The translations under genes were made by a program, and so were the position numbers. From positions 1 through 64,000 of the forward strand of contig NZ_BAABDL010000014.1 in the NCBI RefSeq assembly GCF_039539605.1: a stretch of 64,000 nucleotides of DNA. Direction: 5' to 3'. Source of the stretch: Amphibacillus indicireducens (GTDB lineage: Bacteria > Bacillota > Bacilli > Bacillales > Amphibacillaceae). The notes under the pieces were generated by a model. That model did no database searches, had not been told where the DNA came from, and worked only from the letters and a program-made list of their open reading frames with translations. Below, piece after piece: positions 16,875-25,767 of this stretch (positions are counted from its first letter, which is position 1; each line of letters starts with the position of its first letter).

Positions 16875-18682
16875 GAATGATCACCTCGTTTAGGTGCAAA
16901 ATTCAAACCATTTTTCCCTTTATTTTTTAACTCATACATTGCTTGGTCAGCCGCATTTAATAATGCATCGAGAGTGTTACCATGCGCTGGATAAAAACTA
17001 ATCCCAATACTTGCGGAAATATAAACCTGTTCACCTTTAATGGAGAATGGTTTTGCCAAAACAGACAAAAGTGATTGACCAAATTGTTCAACTTCAGTAT
17101 CGCTAGCCCCTCTAATAACCTCGATAAATTCATCGCCAGCCAGACGGTAAAAGTAAACACCTTCATATCGCTGATTAAATGAGCGAACTCGATTGGATAT
17201 GTCAATCAATAATTGGTCACCACTACTGTGACCATAAGTATCATTAACCAATTTAAATTGATCAAAGTCAATAAACAAAATTGCAAATTTATTCAGACGT
17301 TCTTCAATTAGCTCCTCTAGATCGCGATAAAAAGAACGTCGATTTGGTAATCCTGTTAAATTATCACTATGTGCGACTCGATAAAGTGTCTGCTCAGATT
17401 TTCTTAATTGTTCTGTTTTTTCATCTAATTCAAGGAACATTCTCTTCAAACGATCGCCAACAATTCCAATATTATTAGCGAGTTGTGAGAACTCAATAAT
17501 TCTCGATTTTGGTACCACAATTTCTTTCTGCTTGATCATCGCTAAAGGCAGCTCTGAAGCTAAGTTATTTAATTGGGCCAGTTGTTTTGTTAGAATCCAA
17601 TCAGCGATTAAACCGAAAATAAACGATGCAAAAAAGACAATCATAATTAATAGATAGTACAAAATCATCTCTGTAATAAAAGGAATAAATTGATCGACTA
17701 ATGGCATAATTAAATGAATCTCTTTATCGATAAATGATACCTTATTGATAAAATGCCCATTGTACCAATTTCTGATCGGATCTGGACTCGAATCAATCCA
17801 GATCGAATCTTGAGCAGTCAATTGAATAATGTTCCCTTGGCGCATCCTTTGATCCAGAAAACGATAATCCTGAGCACTTTCTGAAGTCGTAAATATCGAT
17901 TGATCGTCATTAAAAACATAAACCTTGTCATTTGTATCCGCAACAAATTGCTCAATTGACTGATTAAAATAACCTCGCTCAATCGTTGAGCCTAACAGAA
18001 ACCTTTGAACTTCTATTTCATCCAATTGGTCAATGTAAGTATGAACGAGTTCATCAAAGTCATCTGATCGTTCAACAAAATAATCAATTGTCTCATTATA
18101 TTTGATATATATTTTTAAACTTGTAACTAACATTAATGGAATAATTGCAACAACGACAATGACGTTGAAAATAACTTGACCGAATAGAATTGGCTTTCTG
18201 TATGAAATACTCTTCCTTAAGTAAGGAAAATATGGTAGGTAAACCGTCGTTAAATCAAGAGTCAAAGCAACTAAAATTAACAAAATCCCATGTTGTAAAA
18301 AAGATAAGTAAGCCAAAAGCCTCAAATCATTGTATCCCAAATAGAAAAAAGTAAATAGGAAATAGACGATACCGACAATGAGTACCGTTAAAAATGACCA
18401 CTTAAATAATTCCTTTTTCTCTCGATTATAGAGCCATGCAATGATCACAACATGGATGAAAGCTAGAATTGAAAATCGAGCCATTCCCCCATCAAAATAG
18501 ATGAGCGCATTAATTATAGCTGATACGATCACAGCATATGAAAAAGGTAGAAATCGCACAGCTAGCATCAATCCGATTAAGGACAAACTGACAGTCAAAC
18601 CAAAAAATACAGGCATGTCGAAATTATGAAGCAACAAGCTTATTACAGTGATCATTAATCCAAGTGAAAAATGTTTATTCAT
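16871..18682 (-). CDS. Membrane diguanylate cyclase with extracytoplasmic sensor region
   Basis: Predicted to make cyclic di-GMP. The 603 residues have a multi-helix N-terminal membrane region (about 1-205, six to seven helices), an extracytoplasmic domain (about 210-345), another helix (about 350-380), a HAMP-like linker and a C-terminal GGDEF domain (about 435-595) starting at NLTGLPNRRSFY. The signature loop is RLAGDEF, an accepted active variant of GGDEF, and FIDFDQFKLVNDTYGHSSGD is intact. No RxxD inhibitory site is seen at the usual five-residue distance, so product inhibition may be absent. The start ATG follows GGGAGAG. It is the first gene of a two-gene overlapping operon with a solute-binding lipoprotein. 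Confidence 0.87.
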   Translation of the reverse strand: MNKHFSLGLMITVISLLLHNFDMPVFFGLTVSLSLIGLMLAVRFLPFSYAVIVSAIINALIYFDGGMARFSILAFIHVVIIAWLYNREKKELFKWSFLTVLIVGIVYFLFTFFYLGYNDLRLLAYLSFLQHGILLILVALTLDLTTVYLPYFPYLRKSISYRKPILFGQVIFNVIVVVAIIPLMLVTSLKIYIKYNETIDYFVERSDDFDELVHTYIDQLDEIEVQRFLLGSTIERGYFNQSIEQFVADTNDKVYVFNDDQSIFTTSESAQDYRFLDQRMRQGNIIQLTAQDSIWIDSSPDPIRNWYNGHFINKVSFIDKEIHLIMPLVDQFIPFITEMILYYLLIMIVFFASFIFGLIADWILTKQLAQLNNLASELPLAMIKQKEIVVPKSRIIEFSQLANNIGIVGDRLKRMFLELDEKTEQLRKSEQTLYRVAHSDNLTGLPNRRSFYRDLEELIEERLNKFAILFIDFDQFKLVNDTYGHSSGDQLLIDISNRVRSFNQRYEGVYFYRLAGDEFIEVIRGASDTEVEQFGQSLLSVLAKPFSIKGEQVYISASIGISFYPAHGNTLDALLNAADQAMYELKNKGKNGLNFAPKRGDHS

Positions 18683-19124
18683 TGGCCTATCTCTCCCATT
18701 AACAACATTTTTATAGTGTCACCATCGCTTATTGAACGACTCTCACTTATCGCTCGTATGAGTCGATTGAAGTCGGAGTGTTCTGTCAGAAATCAGATAA
18801 AAATCGACAAAATTACGAAAAAATGACAACAATATCCGGTATCTAGTTGCAAACTCAAAAATTATTGCTCTTATCTAGTCATATATTACCACACAATAAC
18901 GAGAATAACTATGAATATATCAGTATTTTTTTACGGTAATAATCGTTAATACATATCTTAAATCAATGAAGTTCAATTTGGTATATAACAAGGTTTTACA
19001 AGTGTTAAGAAAAGATTGCGATTCTTACAGTCAATTTACAGCTTGATTAAGTCAGCTGAAATATTGATTATTGTCATATTGCTCGGGTATACATAGACTG
19101 CAAGACAAAAATAAGGAGGATTTT
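18683..19124. other. Intergenic region between divergent cyclase and lipoprotein genes
   Basis: AT-rich stretch of about 440 bases. I see no open frame with a ribosome binding site and no clear hairpin. It should hold the promoter of the cyclase operon on the minus strand and the promoter of the small lipoprotein on the plus strand. Confidence 0.6.
19064..19093 (+). promoter_or_regulatory. Candidate promoter of the small lipoprotein gene
   Basis: TTGATT (19064-19069) and TATACA (19088-19093) are separated by 18 bases and lie 35 bases before the start codon, a reasonable SigA-type promoter. Confidence 0.4.
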
Positions 19125-19127
19125 ATG

Positions 19128-19319
19128 ATGAAGAAAGTAGTTCGAATTTTAGGTGTCGCTTTAGTATCGATTGGATTTCTAGCAGCGTGTGATGCAGATA
19201 TGGAAAACCCAGACGTAAACGATCCAGCTGTAAATGACCCAGCTGTTGAAGATCCTGCTTTTGAAGACCCAGCTATCGATGACGGTGTCGATGGCGATCT
19301 AGATGACGGCGGTTTTTAA
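19128..19319 (+). CDS. Small acidic lipoprotein with pentapeptide-like repeats
   Basis: A 63-residue protein with a clear lipoprotein signal (MKKVVRILGVALVSIGFLAAC, Cys21). The mature part is about 43 residues and contains almost no positive charge. It is built from repeated NDPAV/EDPAF/EDPAI five-residue units, followed by an Asp/Gly tail. AAGGAGG precedes an ATGATG pair; the second ATG gives the better spacing. A strong terminator follows directly, so the gene is a single unit. I do not recognise the family. Such a short acidic surface peptide could bind cations or act as a spacer on the membrane, but no function can be assigned. Confidence 0.72.
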   Translation: MKKVVRILGVALVSIGFLAACDADMENPDVNDPAVNDPAVEDPAFEDPAIDDGVDGDLDDGGF

Positions 19320-19341
19320 TTAATCGTATAGATTGAGATTG

Positions 19342-19368
19342 GGCCACTCTTATATTGAGTGGCCTTTT
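19342..19368 (+). terminator. Terminator of the small lipoprotein gene
   Basis: GGCCACTC and GAGTGGCC enclose a seven-base loop and are followed by TTTTAG. The hairpin overlaps the stop codon of the convergent RimK-like gene. Confidence 0.8.
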
Positions 19369-20249
19369 AGTTTAGCTAATATATGCTTGAAAATAAATTG
19401 ACTCACATCGATGGATGTTGCTTGATAAATTGTTTTAATATGTGCATTTGAGTTTACCTCACAAATAATCGGTTCATTATTTTGATCAAACAAGAGATCA
19501 ACACCAGAAAAATCAGCACCGACCGCTTGTGAAGCAGCAATAGCAAGCTCAATAAATCGATCATTCGGTTCAGTAGCAAACATTTTCGCACCATTAGTGA
19601 CATTCGCTCTAAAATCATGGCTCGACACTCGCTCCATACTTGCAACGACTTGTCCCCCAACAACATGTAACCTCATATCCCTACCGTAACTTGACTGAAT
19701 ATACTCTTGAAACAAATGCGGACGATGAATCAACTTTGTTGCGATTGCATCTAATTCTGTGCGATTATGAATCAAGTAGACTTGCTCCCCAAATGAACCA
19801 TACGCTTCCTTAACAATTAACGGATAGGATAAACTTTGCTCAACATGATCCAAAAAAGTCGACTTCGGCTTTTTGATCTGTGCAAATAACATCGGCGCAA
19901 AAATCGTTAACGGTTGTGGTAGTCCTGCTCCAGCTAATTGCTGATGCATCGTGATTTTATTATCACAAACAGCAATTGTTTGAGCAGAATTAAAAATAGG
20001 CATACCTAATCGCTCTAATTGATTCGCCAGATGAATGTCCTTATCTAAATATAATATAAAATCTGGTTTAGCTAATTGTGGTTCAAGTTTGAATTGACCA
20101 TTTTCAATTTGACTAAATAACTGATTATTGGCGATCGGCTTCAGCTCAATTTGAAGCGTTTTTGCTGTTTTAACGTACCAATTATGGAGATCGATAAATT
20201 TTTCCGTCGCCATTCCACCATTATAAATAAGCCATCCTGTTAATTTCAT
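19350..20249 (-). CDS. RimK-like ATP-grasp ligase
   Basis: Predicted to join an amino acid (glutamate in characterised RimK) to a carboxylate of a protein or small molecule using ATP. The 299 residues show the pre-ATP-grasp domain (1-95) and the ATP-grasp core: YPLIVKEAYGSFGEQVYLI, LFQEYIQSSYGRDMRLHVVG, SHDFRANVTNGAKM and the metal-binding FSGVDLLFDQNNEPIICEVN. The end of the active-site loop is EVNSNAHIKTI rather than the EVNSSPG form of RimK, so the acceptor probably differs. The start ATG follows GGAGG. Single gene, convergent with the acidic lipoprotein and divergent from the chemoreceptor. Modification of a neighbour's acidic tail is conceivable but unsupported. Confidence 0.8.
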   Translation of the reverse strand: MKLTGWLIYNGGMATEKFIDLHNWYVKTAKTLQIELKPIANNQLFSQIENGQFKLEPQLAKPDFILYLDKDIHLANQLERLGMPIFNSAQTIAVCDNKITMHQQLAGAGLPQPLTIFAPMLFAQIKKPKSTFLDHVEQSLSYPLIVKEAYGSFGEQVYLIHNRTELDAIATKLIHRPHLFQEYIQSSYGRDMRLHVVGGQVVASMERVSSHDFRANVTNGAKMFATEPNDRFIELAIAASQAVGADFSGVDLLFDQNNEPIICEVNSNAHIKTIYQATSIDVSQFIFKHILAKLKGHSI

Positions 20250-20372
20250 AAAAATACCTCCAATAAATAGACATTATCACGTAAATACTGTTTATTCGAC
20301 AAAATACTACATTTCTTTTCCTTTAGATGCGATAATAGATAGATTCATTTTACACTAAACGGGGGATAAGAA

Positions 20373-22154
20373 ATGAGAAAATTTAAACAAATCAAATTTT
20401 TACTCCCACTCTTTATGATTGTATTGCTCCTTGCACCTGCTATTGTAACAGGTTATATTTCTTTTAAAAATACAGAAATTATTGAAAAAGCAACGATTGA
20501 TAAAGCTGAAATCGAAGCTGTTGGGACAAAATACCGAGATATTTTTATTGATTATGAGCAAAAATTATTTGCAGTCAGCGAGCAAGAACAATTGCAATTT
20601 GAAACCATTCAAGTTGATGACGCTGAAGCCCTTGATACATCTAATTTACCACAAACAAATGACCCTAAATTAAGTGGTTATTACAAAGATTTTTTTAGTG
20701 AGCATGTACAAGATGATACTTTAATCGTTAATTTTTTCCTTGGAACAGAAGATGGTGCACTTTACTTAAACCAACCAGAAGGGATTGATCTAAGCAATTA
20801 TGATCCACGAACAACCGATTGGTACACACAGGCAATTGAAGCTAATGATCAAGTGATTTGGACAACTCCATATATTGATAATGCTACAGGCCGTTCGGTT
20901 ATCAGTGTAGCAACTAGCATCGAGAACTCGACTGGAGCGACTATTGGTGTAGTTGGTTTAGACTTTGATATGGCTCACTTAGCAACGATGATCCGCTATG
21001 ATATTTTAATTAACACAATTGTTGTGACATTAATTGCTACAGTGATCGGATTAATTATCATTTTATTTTTTGTTCGACGGATACTATTTAACTTAAATAC
21101 CGTTCGAGATGAAATGGATCGAATTGCCGACGGTGATTTAACTAGGGATAGTATTCAAGTTAGAGGAAATGATGAGTTTAACCAATTGGCACAATCGGTC
21201 AATCGAATGAAACAAAGTCTAATTACAATGATTACCCAAGTAAAAACAGTGATACATGAGGTTGCAGAGCAAAGTCTAACATTATCCGAAACGTCAAACT
21301 ATGTTAAAGAAGGTAATGAACAGGTTGCTGCTACAATGGAACAACTTTCATCAGGAAGTGAATCGCAAGCAAGTAGCACAACAGATTTAGCATTAATGAT
21401 GGAAAATTATAATGTCAATGTTAATGAAGCAAGTCAGAACTCGATTACGATTGCAGAAAGTTCTAACGAAATCGTTACCTTATCAAATCACGGCTCAGAG
21501 CAGATCAATCAATCTCAAGCACAAATGAAACAAATTTATCAAATTGTATCCGATTCGTTTACAAAAATTCAAGCATTAGATCAAAAATCACAAGCAATTC
21601 ATTCGATCGTAACTGTTATTCAAGAGATCGCCGAACAAACGAATTTACTTGCACTTAATGCAGCAATCGAAGCCCCCAGAGCTGGAGAAGAAGGCCGAGG
21701 CTTTGCTGTTGTAGCAGATGAAGTTAGAAAGCTCGCTGAACAAGTGAGCGAATCCATTTCAGGTGTATCAACGATCATTAATGAAATCCAACTAGATTCA
21801 AGCGAGGTTTCCGCAACACTCGAAAATGGCTATCAAGAAGTGAATCAAGGAACGAAACAAATTGAGCAGACTGGTCAAGCATTTGATCAAATTAATCAAG
21901 CAATCAATGAAATGGTCAATAACGTTCAAGCAACCGTCAGCAATTTAGCAACGATTACGAATGACACAGAAAAAATTAGTCATTCGATTGAAGATATTGC
22001 TTCCGTCTCAGAAGAATCTGCAGCCGCTGTCGAAGAAACAGCCGCATCGGCCGAAGAAACCAACAGCTCAATGGAAGAAGTTTCACGAAGCGCTGAATTA
22101 CTCTCAAACCTAGCAGAGCAACTCGAAAATCAAATGAATCAATTTAAACTCTAA
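20373..22154 (+). CDS. Methyl-accepting chemotaxis protein with Cache-type sensor
   Basis: Transmembrane chemoreceptor of 593 residues. Helix 1 is at about 10-30, then an extracytoplasmic dCache-like domain (about 35-205, with the Cache signature DPRTTDWYTQAIEANDQVIW), helix 2 at about 212-235, HAMP to about 290, and the long cytoplasmic signalling coiled coil. The hairpin tip that contacts CheA/CheW reads LLALNAAIEAPRAGEEGRGF; the otherwise near-invariant IEAARAGE has proline in place of the second alanine. The start ATG follows GGGGG. Single gene. The ligand is unknown; Cache domains of this type often bind amino acids or small acids. Confidence 0.9.
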   Translation: MRKFKQIKFLLPLFMIVLLLAPAIVTGYISFKNTEIIEKATIDKAEIEAVGTKYRDIFIDYEQKLFAVSEQEQLQFETIQVDDAEALDTSNLPQTNDPKLSGYYKDFFSEHVQDDTLIVNFFLGTEDGALYLNQPEGIDLSNYDPRTTDWYTQAIEANDQVIWTTPYIDNATGRSVISVATSIENSTGATIGVVGLDFDMAHLATMIRYDILINTIVVTLIATVIGLIIILFFVRRILFNLNTVRDEMDRIADGDLTRDSIQVRGNDEFNQLAQSVNRMKQSLITMITQVKTVIHEVAEQSLTLSETSNYVKEGNEQVAATMEQLSSGSESQASSTTDLALMMENYNVNVNEASQNSITIAESSNEIVTLSNHGSEQINQSQAQMKQIYQIVSDSFTKIQALDQKSQAIHSIVTVIQEIAEQTNLLALNAAIEAPRAGEEGRGFAVVADEVRKLAEQVSESISGVSTIINEIQLDSSEVSATLENGYQEVNQGTKQIEQTGQAFDQINQAINEMVNNVQATVSNLATITNDTEKISHSIEDIASVSEESAAAVEETAASAEETNSSMEEVSRSAELLSNLAEQLENQMNQFKL

Positions 22155-22202
22155 TCAAAACAGGTGAATCATTTGCGGATTCACCTGTTTTAATTGACAT
22201 AA

Positions 22203-22305
22203 GTGGGACTGGGCCTGCGATTACTCGTCCATCGAAAACATTTGTTAGTACCTTAAAGGGATGACCTAAAGGTTCTTGAACCGATTTTCAAACGTCCAAG
22301 GGTAC
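22203..22305 (+). repeat. Dispersed repeat, copy B, joined to the 52-bp array
   Basis: GACTGGGCCTGCGATTACTCGT at the left recurs near 60557-60578, and TTAGTACC...GGGATGACCTAAAGG...CTTGAACC recurs at 15473-15525. The two modules sit side by side here but separately elsewhere, so the region is a mosaic of intergenic elements. Confidence 0.6.
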
Positions 22306-22845
22306 GATTAGCTCCTATTCGTTAGAGATCACACCGAGATAGAGGACGATTTCCGACGATTAGCTCCTATTCGTTAGAGATCACACCGAGATAGAGGACG
22401 ATTTCCGACGATTAGCTCCTATTCGTTAGAGATCACACCGAGATAGAGGACGATCTCTGATGATTAGCTCCTATTCGTTAGAGATCACACCAAGATAGAG
22501 GACGATTTCCGACGATTAGCTCCTATTCGTTAGAGATCACACCGAGATAGAGGACGATTTCCGACGATTAGCTCCTATTCGTTAGAGATCACACCGAGAT
22601 AGAGGACGATTTCTGACGATTAGCTCCTATTCGTTAGAGATCACACCGAGATAGAGGACGATTTCCGACGATTAGCTCCTATTCGTTAGAGATCACACCG
22701 AGATAGAGGGCGATTTCTGACGATTAGCTCCTATTCGTTAGAGATCACACCGAGATAGAGGACGATTTCCAACGATTAGCTCCTATTCGTTAGAGATCAC
22801 ACCGAGATAGAGGACGATTTCCGACGATTAGCTCCTATTCGTCAC
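22306..22845. repeat. 52-bp tandem repeat array 1 (ten full units and a partial)
   Basis: GATTAGCTCCTATTCGTTAG begins at 22306 and then every 52 bases up to 22826 without a slip. Units are nearly identical and differ at single positions. The rest of the unit is AGATCACACCGAGATAGAGG followed by ACGATTTCCGAC. The head is shared with arrays at 28750 and 55127. Not coding: 52 is not a multiple of three and each frame is short. Confidence 0.97.
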
Positions 22846-23057
22846 CGAACCCAAAGTCCCTAAGCAAAAAATAAATTAAAATTTCTATCAGCGTGGGGGG
22901 TTCTTGATCCCCACTTTCAAATCTTAGTTTCCTTCGAATTTTTGAATCGAGAGTCTCACTGACAGTCACACTACGATAAATAAAAACAAATCATTCAGAT
23001 GACAAGGACGCATTAATCAAGTAAGATAAAAGTAACCGATTAAGAGGAGGTCTTATT

Positions 23058-24050
23058 ATGACACCAAAAGTAAGATGGGGAATATTGAGCGCTGCCGGTA
23101 TTGCCAGAGAACAAGTAATACCTGCACTTAAACGAGCAAATAATGTTGAAATTGTTGCAATTGCTAGCCGATCAGGGAACGCCAAAGAAACTGCAAGTAT
23201 GTTCAACATTGAAAATGTATATGATAACTATCAACAACTTTTAGATGATCCAGAAATTGATGCGGTCTACATCCCGCTTCCAAACCACCTGCACAAAGAA
23301 TGGGCAATTAAAGCTGCCGAAAAAAAGAAACACATTCTTTGTGAAAAACCTGCTGCTTTAATGGCAGCTGATGTCATTGAGATTAAACAAGCATGTGAAG
23401 AAAATAATGTCTTCTTTATGGAAGCCTTTATGTATCATTTCCACCCACAACATGAGCGGGTACGCGAACGAATCCGCAATGGTGAAATTGGTGAAGTAAA
23501 ACAATTTAACGGGAGTTTTTCATTTTTAATGCACAATCCTGAAGAAAATATTCGCATGAGTAATGACAAAGGTGGCGGAAGTCTTTATGACGTTGGTTGC
23601 TATCCAATTCATGCAATGCGCAATATTTTAGGACAAGAGCCAGAAAGTGTCCGAACCGAGGCGGTGATTGATCCTAAATATAACGTTGAAATCAGTTCAA
23701 TTTCACATTTTAAATTTGAATCTGGAATCATTGGTGTCGTTGACAGTAGCTTTGCCATGACGATGCGCCATGAATATGAAGTGATTGGAACAGAAGGACG
23801 AATTTCTGTCCCTTACGCATTCAGACCTGATATTCGTGAAAATGAAGGCCTAATCATTATTGAGAGTGGAGGGAAAATTAGAGAAGAACGCTTAACAGGT
23901 GATATTTATCGATCAGAAGTCGAACATTTTTCCGCAGCAATCCAAAACCAAACCGAACCCGCAATCACTTTTGACAACACATATCACAACATGCTCGCAA
24001 TCGATGCTTGCATCAAATCAATCGAAACTGAACAAAGAGTTCGTGTTTAA
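23058..24050 (+). CDS. Gfo/Idh/MocA family NAD(P)-dependent oxidoreductase
   Basis: Predicted dehydrogenase of 330 residues acting on a sugar or cyclitol. The Rossmann start is WGILSAAGIAREQVIPALKR (a variant of GxGxxA), followed by YIPLPNHLHKEWAIKAAEKK and the catalytic-lysine motif HILCEKPAA. The C-terminal sheet domain includes FMEAFMYHFHPQH and GGGSLYDVGCYPIHAMRNIL with the family's conserved Asp and His. The start ATG follows GAGGAGG. It stands alone after a large repeat region and ends in a good terminator. The exact substrate cannot be read from the sequence; xylose/glucose dehydrogenase-like members look the most similar. Confidence 0.86.
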   Translation: MTPKVRWGILSAAGIAREQVIPALKRANNVEIVAIASRSGNAKETASMFNIENVYDNYQQLLDDPEIDAVYIPLPNHLHKEWAIKAAEKKKHILCEKPAALMAADVIEIKQACEENNVFFMEAFMYHFHPQHERVRERIRNGEIGEVKQFNGSFSFLMHNPEENIRMSNDKGGGSLYDVGCYPIHAMRNILGQEPESVRTEAVIDPKYNVEISSISHFKFESGIIGVVDSSFAMTMRHEYEVIGTEGRISVPYAFRPDIRENEGLIIIESGGKIREERLTGDIYRSEVEHFSAAIQNQTEPAITFDNTYHNMLAIDACIKSIETEQRVRV

Positions 24051-24059
24051 CTTAATCAA

Positions 24060-24096
24060 AACGACCTAGCCATTTTCTGACTAGGTCGTTTTTTAA
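24060..24096 (+). terminator. Terminator after the oxidoreductase gene
   Basis: AACGACCTAG and CTAGGTCGTT form a ten-pair stem followed by TTTTT. It lies between convergent genes; A-richness on the left side lets it work weakly for the opposite strand too. Confidence 0.88.
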
Positions 24097-24103
24097 ATTA
24101 AAC

Positions 24104-25060
24104 TTAAACTAAATCCTCAAATACTTGATAAAGTTTTTTGTCAATTTTATTTTTTGCATTAAAGATTTCTTCGAACGTATGATAAGTAATCTGGTTGTGC
24201 TCCATTCCTAAACCAACACCTTCGACACCTTCCTGAATCAGTTCAATCACCCGATGACCAAGGCGACTTGAAAAAACACGATCAAATGAACTTGGTGATC
24301 CACCTCTTTGAATATGGCCTAGTACAGTTGCACGCGTATCTAAACCAGAGCGCTCTTTAATCTTCTTAGCAACATCATCCGCATTTCCAGCACCTTCAGC
24401 AACAATCACAATACTATGTGACTTTCCACGATCAAATCCTGCCTTTACATCCGCAGCAATTTTCTCAATATCCGGTTCAATTTCAGGGATTAAAATCGCA
24501 TCAACACCACTAGCAATTCCTGCTTGTAAGGCAATGTCACCACAATTACGCCCCATCGTCTCGATCACACTTACTCTTTCATGACTACTCATCGTATCTC
24601 GTAAATTACCAACTAACTCTGTCACTAAGTTTAAGGTCGTGTCAAAACCAATTGTAAAATCAGTTAATGGAATATCATTATCGATCGTACCAGGAATCCC
24701 AAATGTTTTAATCCCATGACGTTTAAGTGCTTGTGCTCCTCGATAGCTTCCATCACCACCAATAACGACGACATAATCAATCCCTTTTGCTTTTAAATTT
24801 TCCACTGCAACCGCTTGTCCTTCAGGCGTCTTAAATGTTTCAGAACGTGCAGACTGAAGAAACGTTCCACCACGATAGAGTTTATCACTTACTTCTTTTG
24901 TTCCTAATTTAATAAAATCATTTTTGATTAATCCTTTAAAACCTCTTCTCACACCATATACTTCAAAATTGTTCGCAAGCCCACTTCTTGTTACGGCACG
25001 GATTGCACTGTTCATTCCTTGCGAATCTCCACCTGAGGTTAAAATCGCTATTTTTTTCAA
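24104..25060 (-). CDS. pfkA: ATP-dependent 6-phosphofructokinase
   Basis: Phosphorylates fructose 6-phosphate, the committed step of glycolysis. The 318 residues have the family length and active-site parts: VVIGGDGSYRGA, PGTIDNDIP with the catalytic aspartate, SHERVSVIETMGR and TRATVLGHIQRGGSP. GGDGS indicates use of ATP rather than pyrophosphate. The nucleotide loop is TSGGDSQGMN; most bacterial enzymes have A-P or S-P where this has S-Q. A GTG at 25084 is in frame, but GGAGGG lies before a TTG at 25060, which gives the usual KKIAILTSGG start. It is monocistronic, not paired with pyk as in many bacilli. Confidence 0.92.
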   Translation of the reverse strand: MKKIAILTSGGDSQGMNSAIRAVTRSGLANNFEVYGVRRGFKGLIKNDFIKLGTKEVSDKLYRGGTFLQSARSETFKTPEGQAVAVENLKAKGIDYVVVIGGDGSYRGAQALKRHGIKTFGIPGTIDNDIPLTDFTIGFDTTLNLVTELVGNLRDTMSSHERVSVIETMGRNCGDIALQAGIASGVDAILIPEIEPDIEKIAADVKAGFDRGKSHSIVIVAEGAGNADDVAKKIKERSGLDTRATVLGHIQRGGSPSSFDRVFSSRLGHRVIELIQEGVEGVGLGMEHNQITYHTFEEIFNAKNKIDKKLYQVFEDLV

Positions 25061-25250
25061 ACTAATCACCCTCCAAAATCTCACTCATTTGATTGTTATA
25101 TCTTTATTTTTTTAAGTATACCATATAATCTACAAGTTGACATATATAACTAAGTTATTTATTAGTTATCTTTTTCTAACAGATGCTAGTCTTATTTTGT
25201 TTATTAAATAATCAATTCATCATTAATATTAATTCCCTATCAACAGAGAA

Positions 25251-25291
25251 AAAAACATTTTAACCGATTGATCGATTAAAATGTTTTTTTG
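25251..25291 (-). terminator. Terminator of the small membrane protein gene
   Basis: AACATTTTAA and TTAAAATGTT form a stem with an approximately 12-base loop; read on the minus strand it ends in a U-run. Confidence 0.75.
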
Positions 25292-25296
25292 AAAAA

Positions 25297-25581
25297 TTAA
25301 CCAGCAATATGACCTTTTCTAGCAAGGACATACTTACTCTGCTCATCAGCTGGCTCATATCCCGCTAGGAGTAATCCACGTATGTAGATTCCATTATAAA
25401 TAAAACTAAAAACAAGTGTTGAAAGTCCTAGTGTAATAGGAGCCAAAATCAACATAATCAGCGCCCATTTCCAATCACCACGGAATAATGGTGGCAAGAA
25501 CGCAAAAAAGAAAACCGTCCAACTAAAGCCTGCTTTAGTTATCTTCTGAAACCCAGATGGATGCTTCAAGTGCACCTTCAT
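25297..25581 (-). CDS. Small membrane protein, DUF2628-like
   Basis: A 94-residue protein with two or three hydrophobic segments. The pattern GFSWTVFFFAFLPPLFRGDW, a second helix, and YNGIYIRGLLLAGYEPADE at the C-terminal side is the usual layout of DUF2628/HrgC-like proteins, which have no settled function. The start ATG follows AAGGGAGAG. Single gene with its own terminator, lying between pfkA and a divergent P-loop protein. Confidence 0.7.
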   Translation of the reverse strand: MKVHLKHPSGFQKITKAGFSWTVFFFAFLPPLFRGDWKWALIMLILAPITLGLSTLVFSFIYNGIYIRGLLLAGYEPADEQSKYVLARKGHIAG

Positions 25582-25767
25582 CTAAATCTCTCCCTTCAAA
25601 TAAATATGATTGCCTCTTTATTATACCACCTTTTGAACTATTTTTAAGACTTGACGATTATTTTCTAGGTCTTTTCACATTGTTTGATTCCGCTATTACG
25701 AACCCCTGCATGTTTTGATTTTCTAATCATATACTTAATATGGTGCAAAAATAAGGAGGTGCCTTAT

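Noticed and set aside
16871..18682. Inactive GGDEF protein because the signature reads AGDEF
   Set aside because: AGDEF is an accepted active variant, and the other catalytic and binding residues are present.
22306..22845. CRISPR array
   Set aside because: The tandem units have no variable spacers: the full 52 bp repeats almost unchanged. No cas gene is near. The same holds for the arrays at 28750 and 55127.
24104..25060. Non-functional phosphofructokinase because of Gln in the nucleotide loop
   Set aside because: GGDxQGMN occurs in eukaryotic phosphofructokinases, and all catalytic residues are intact.
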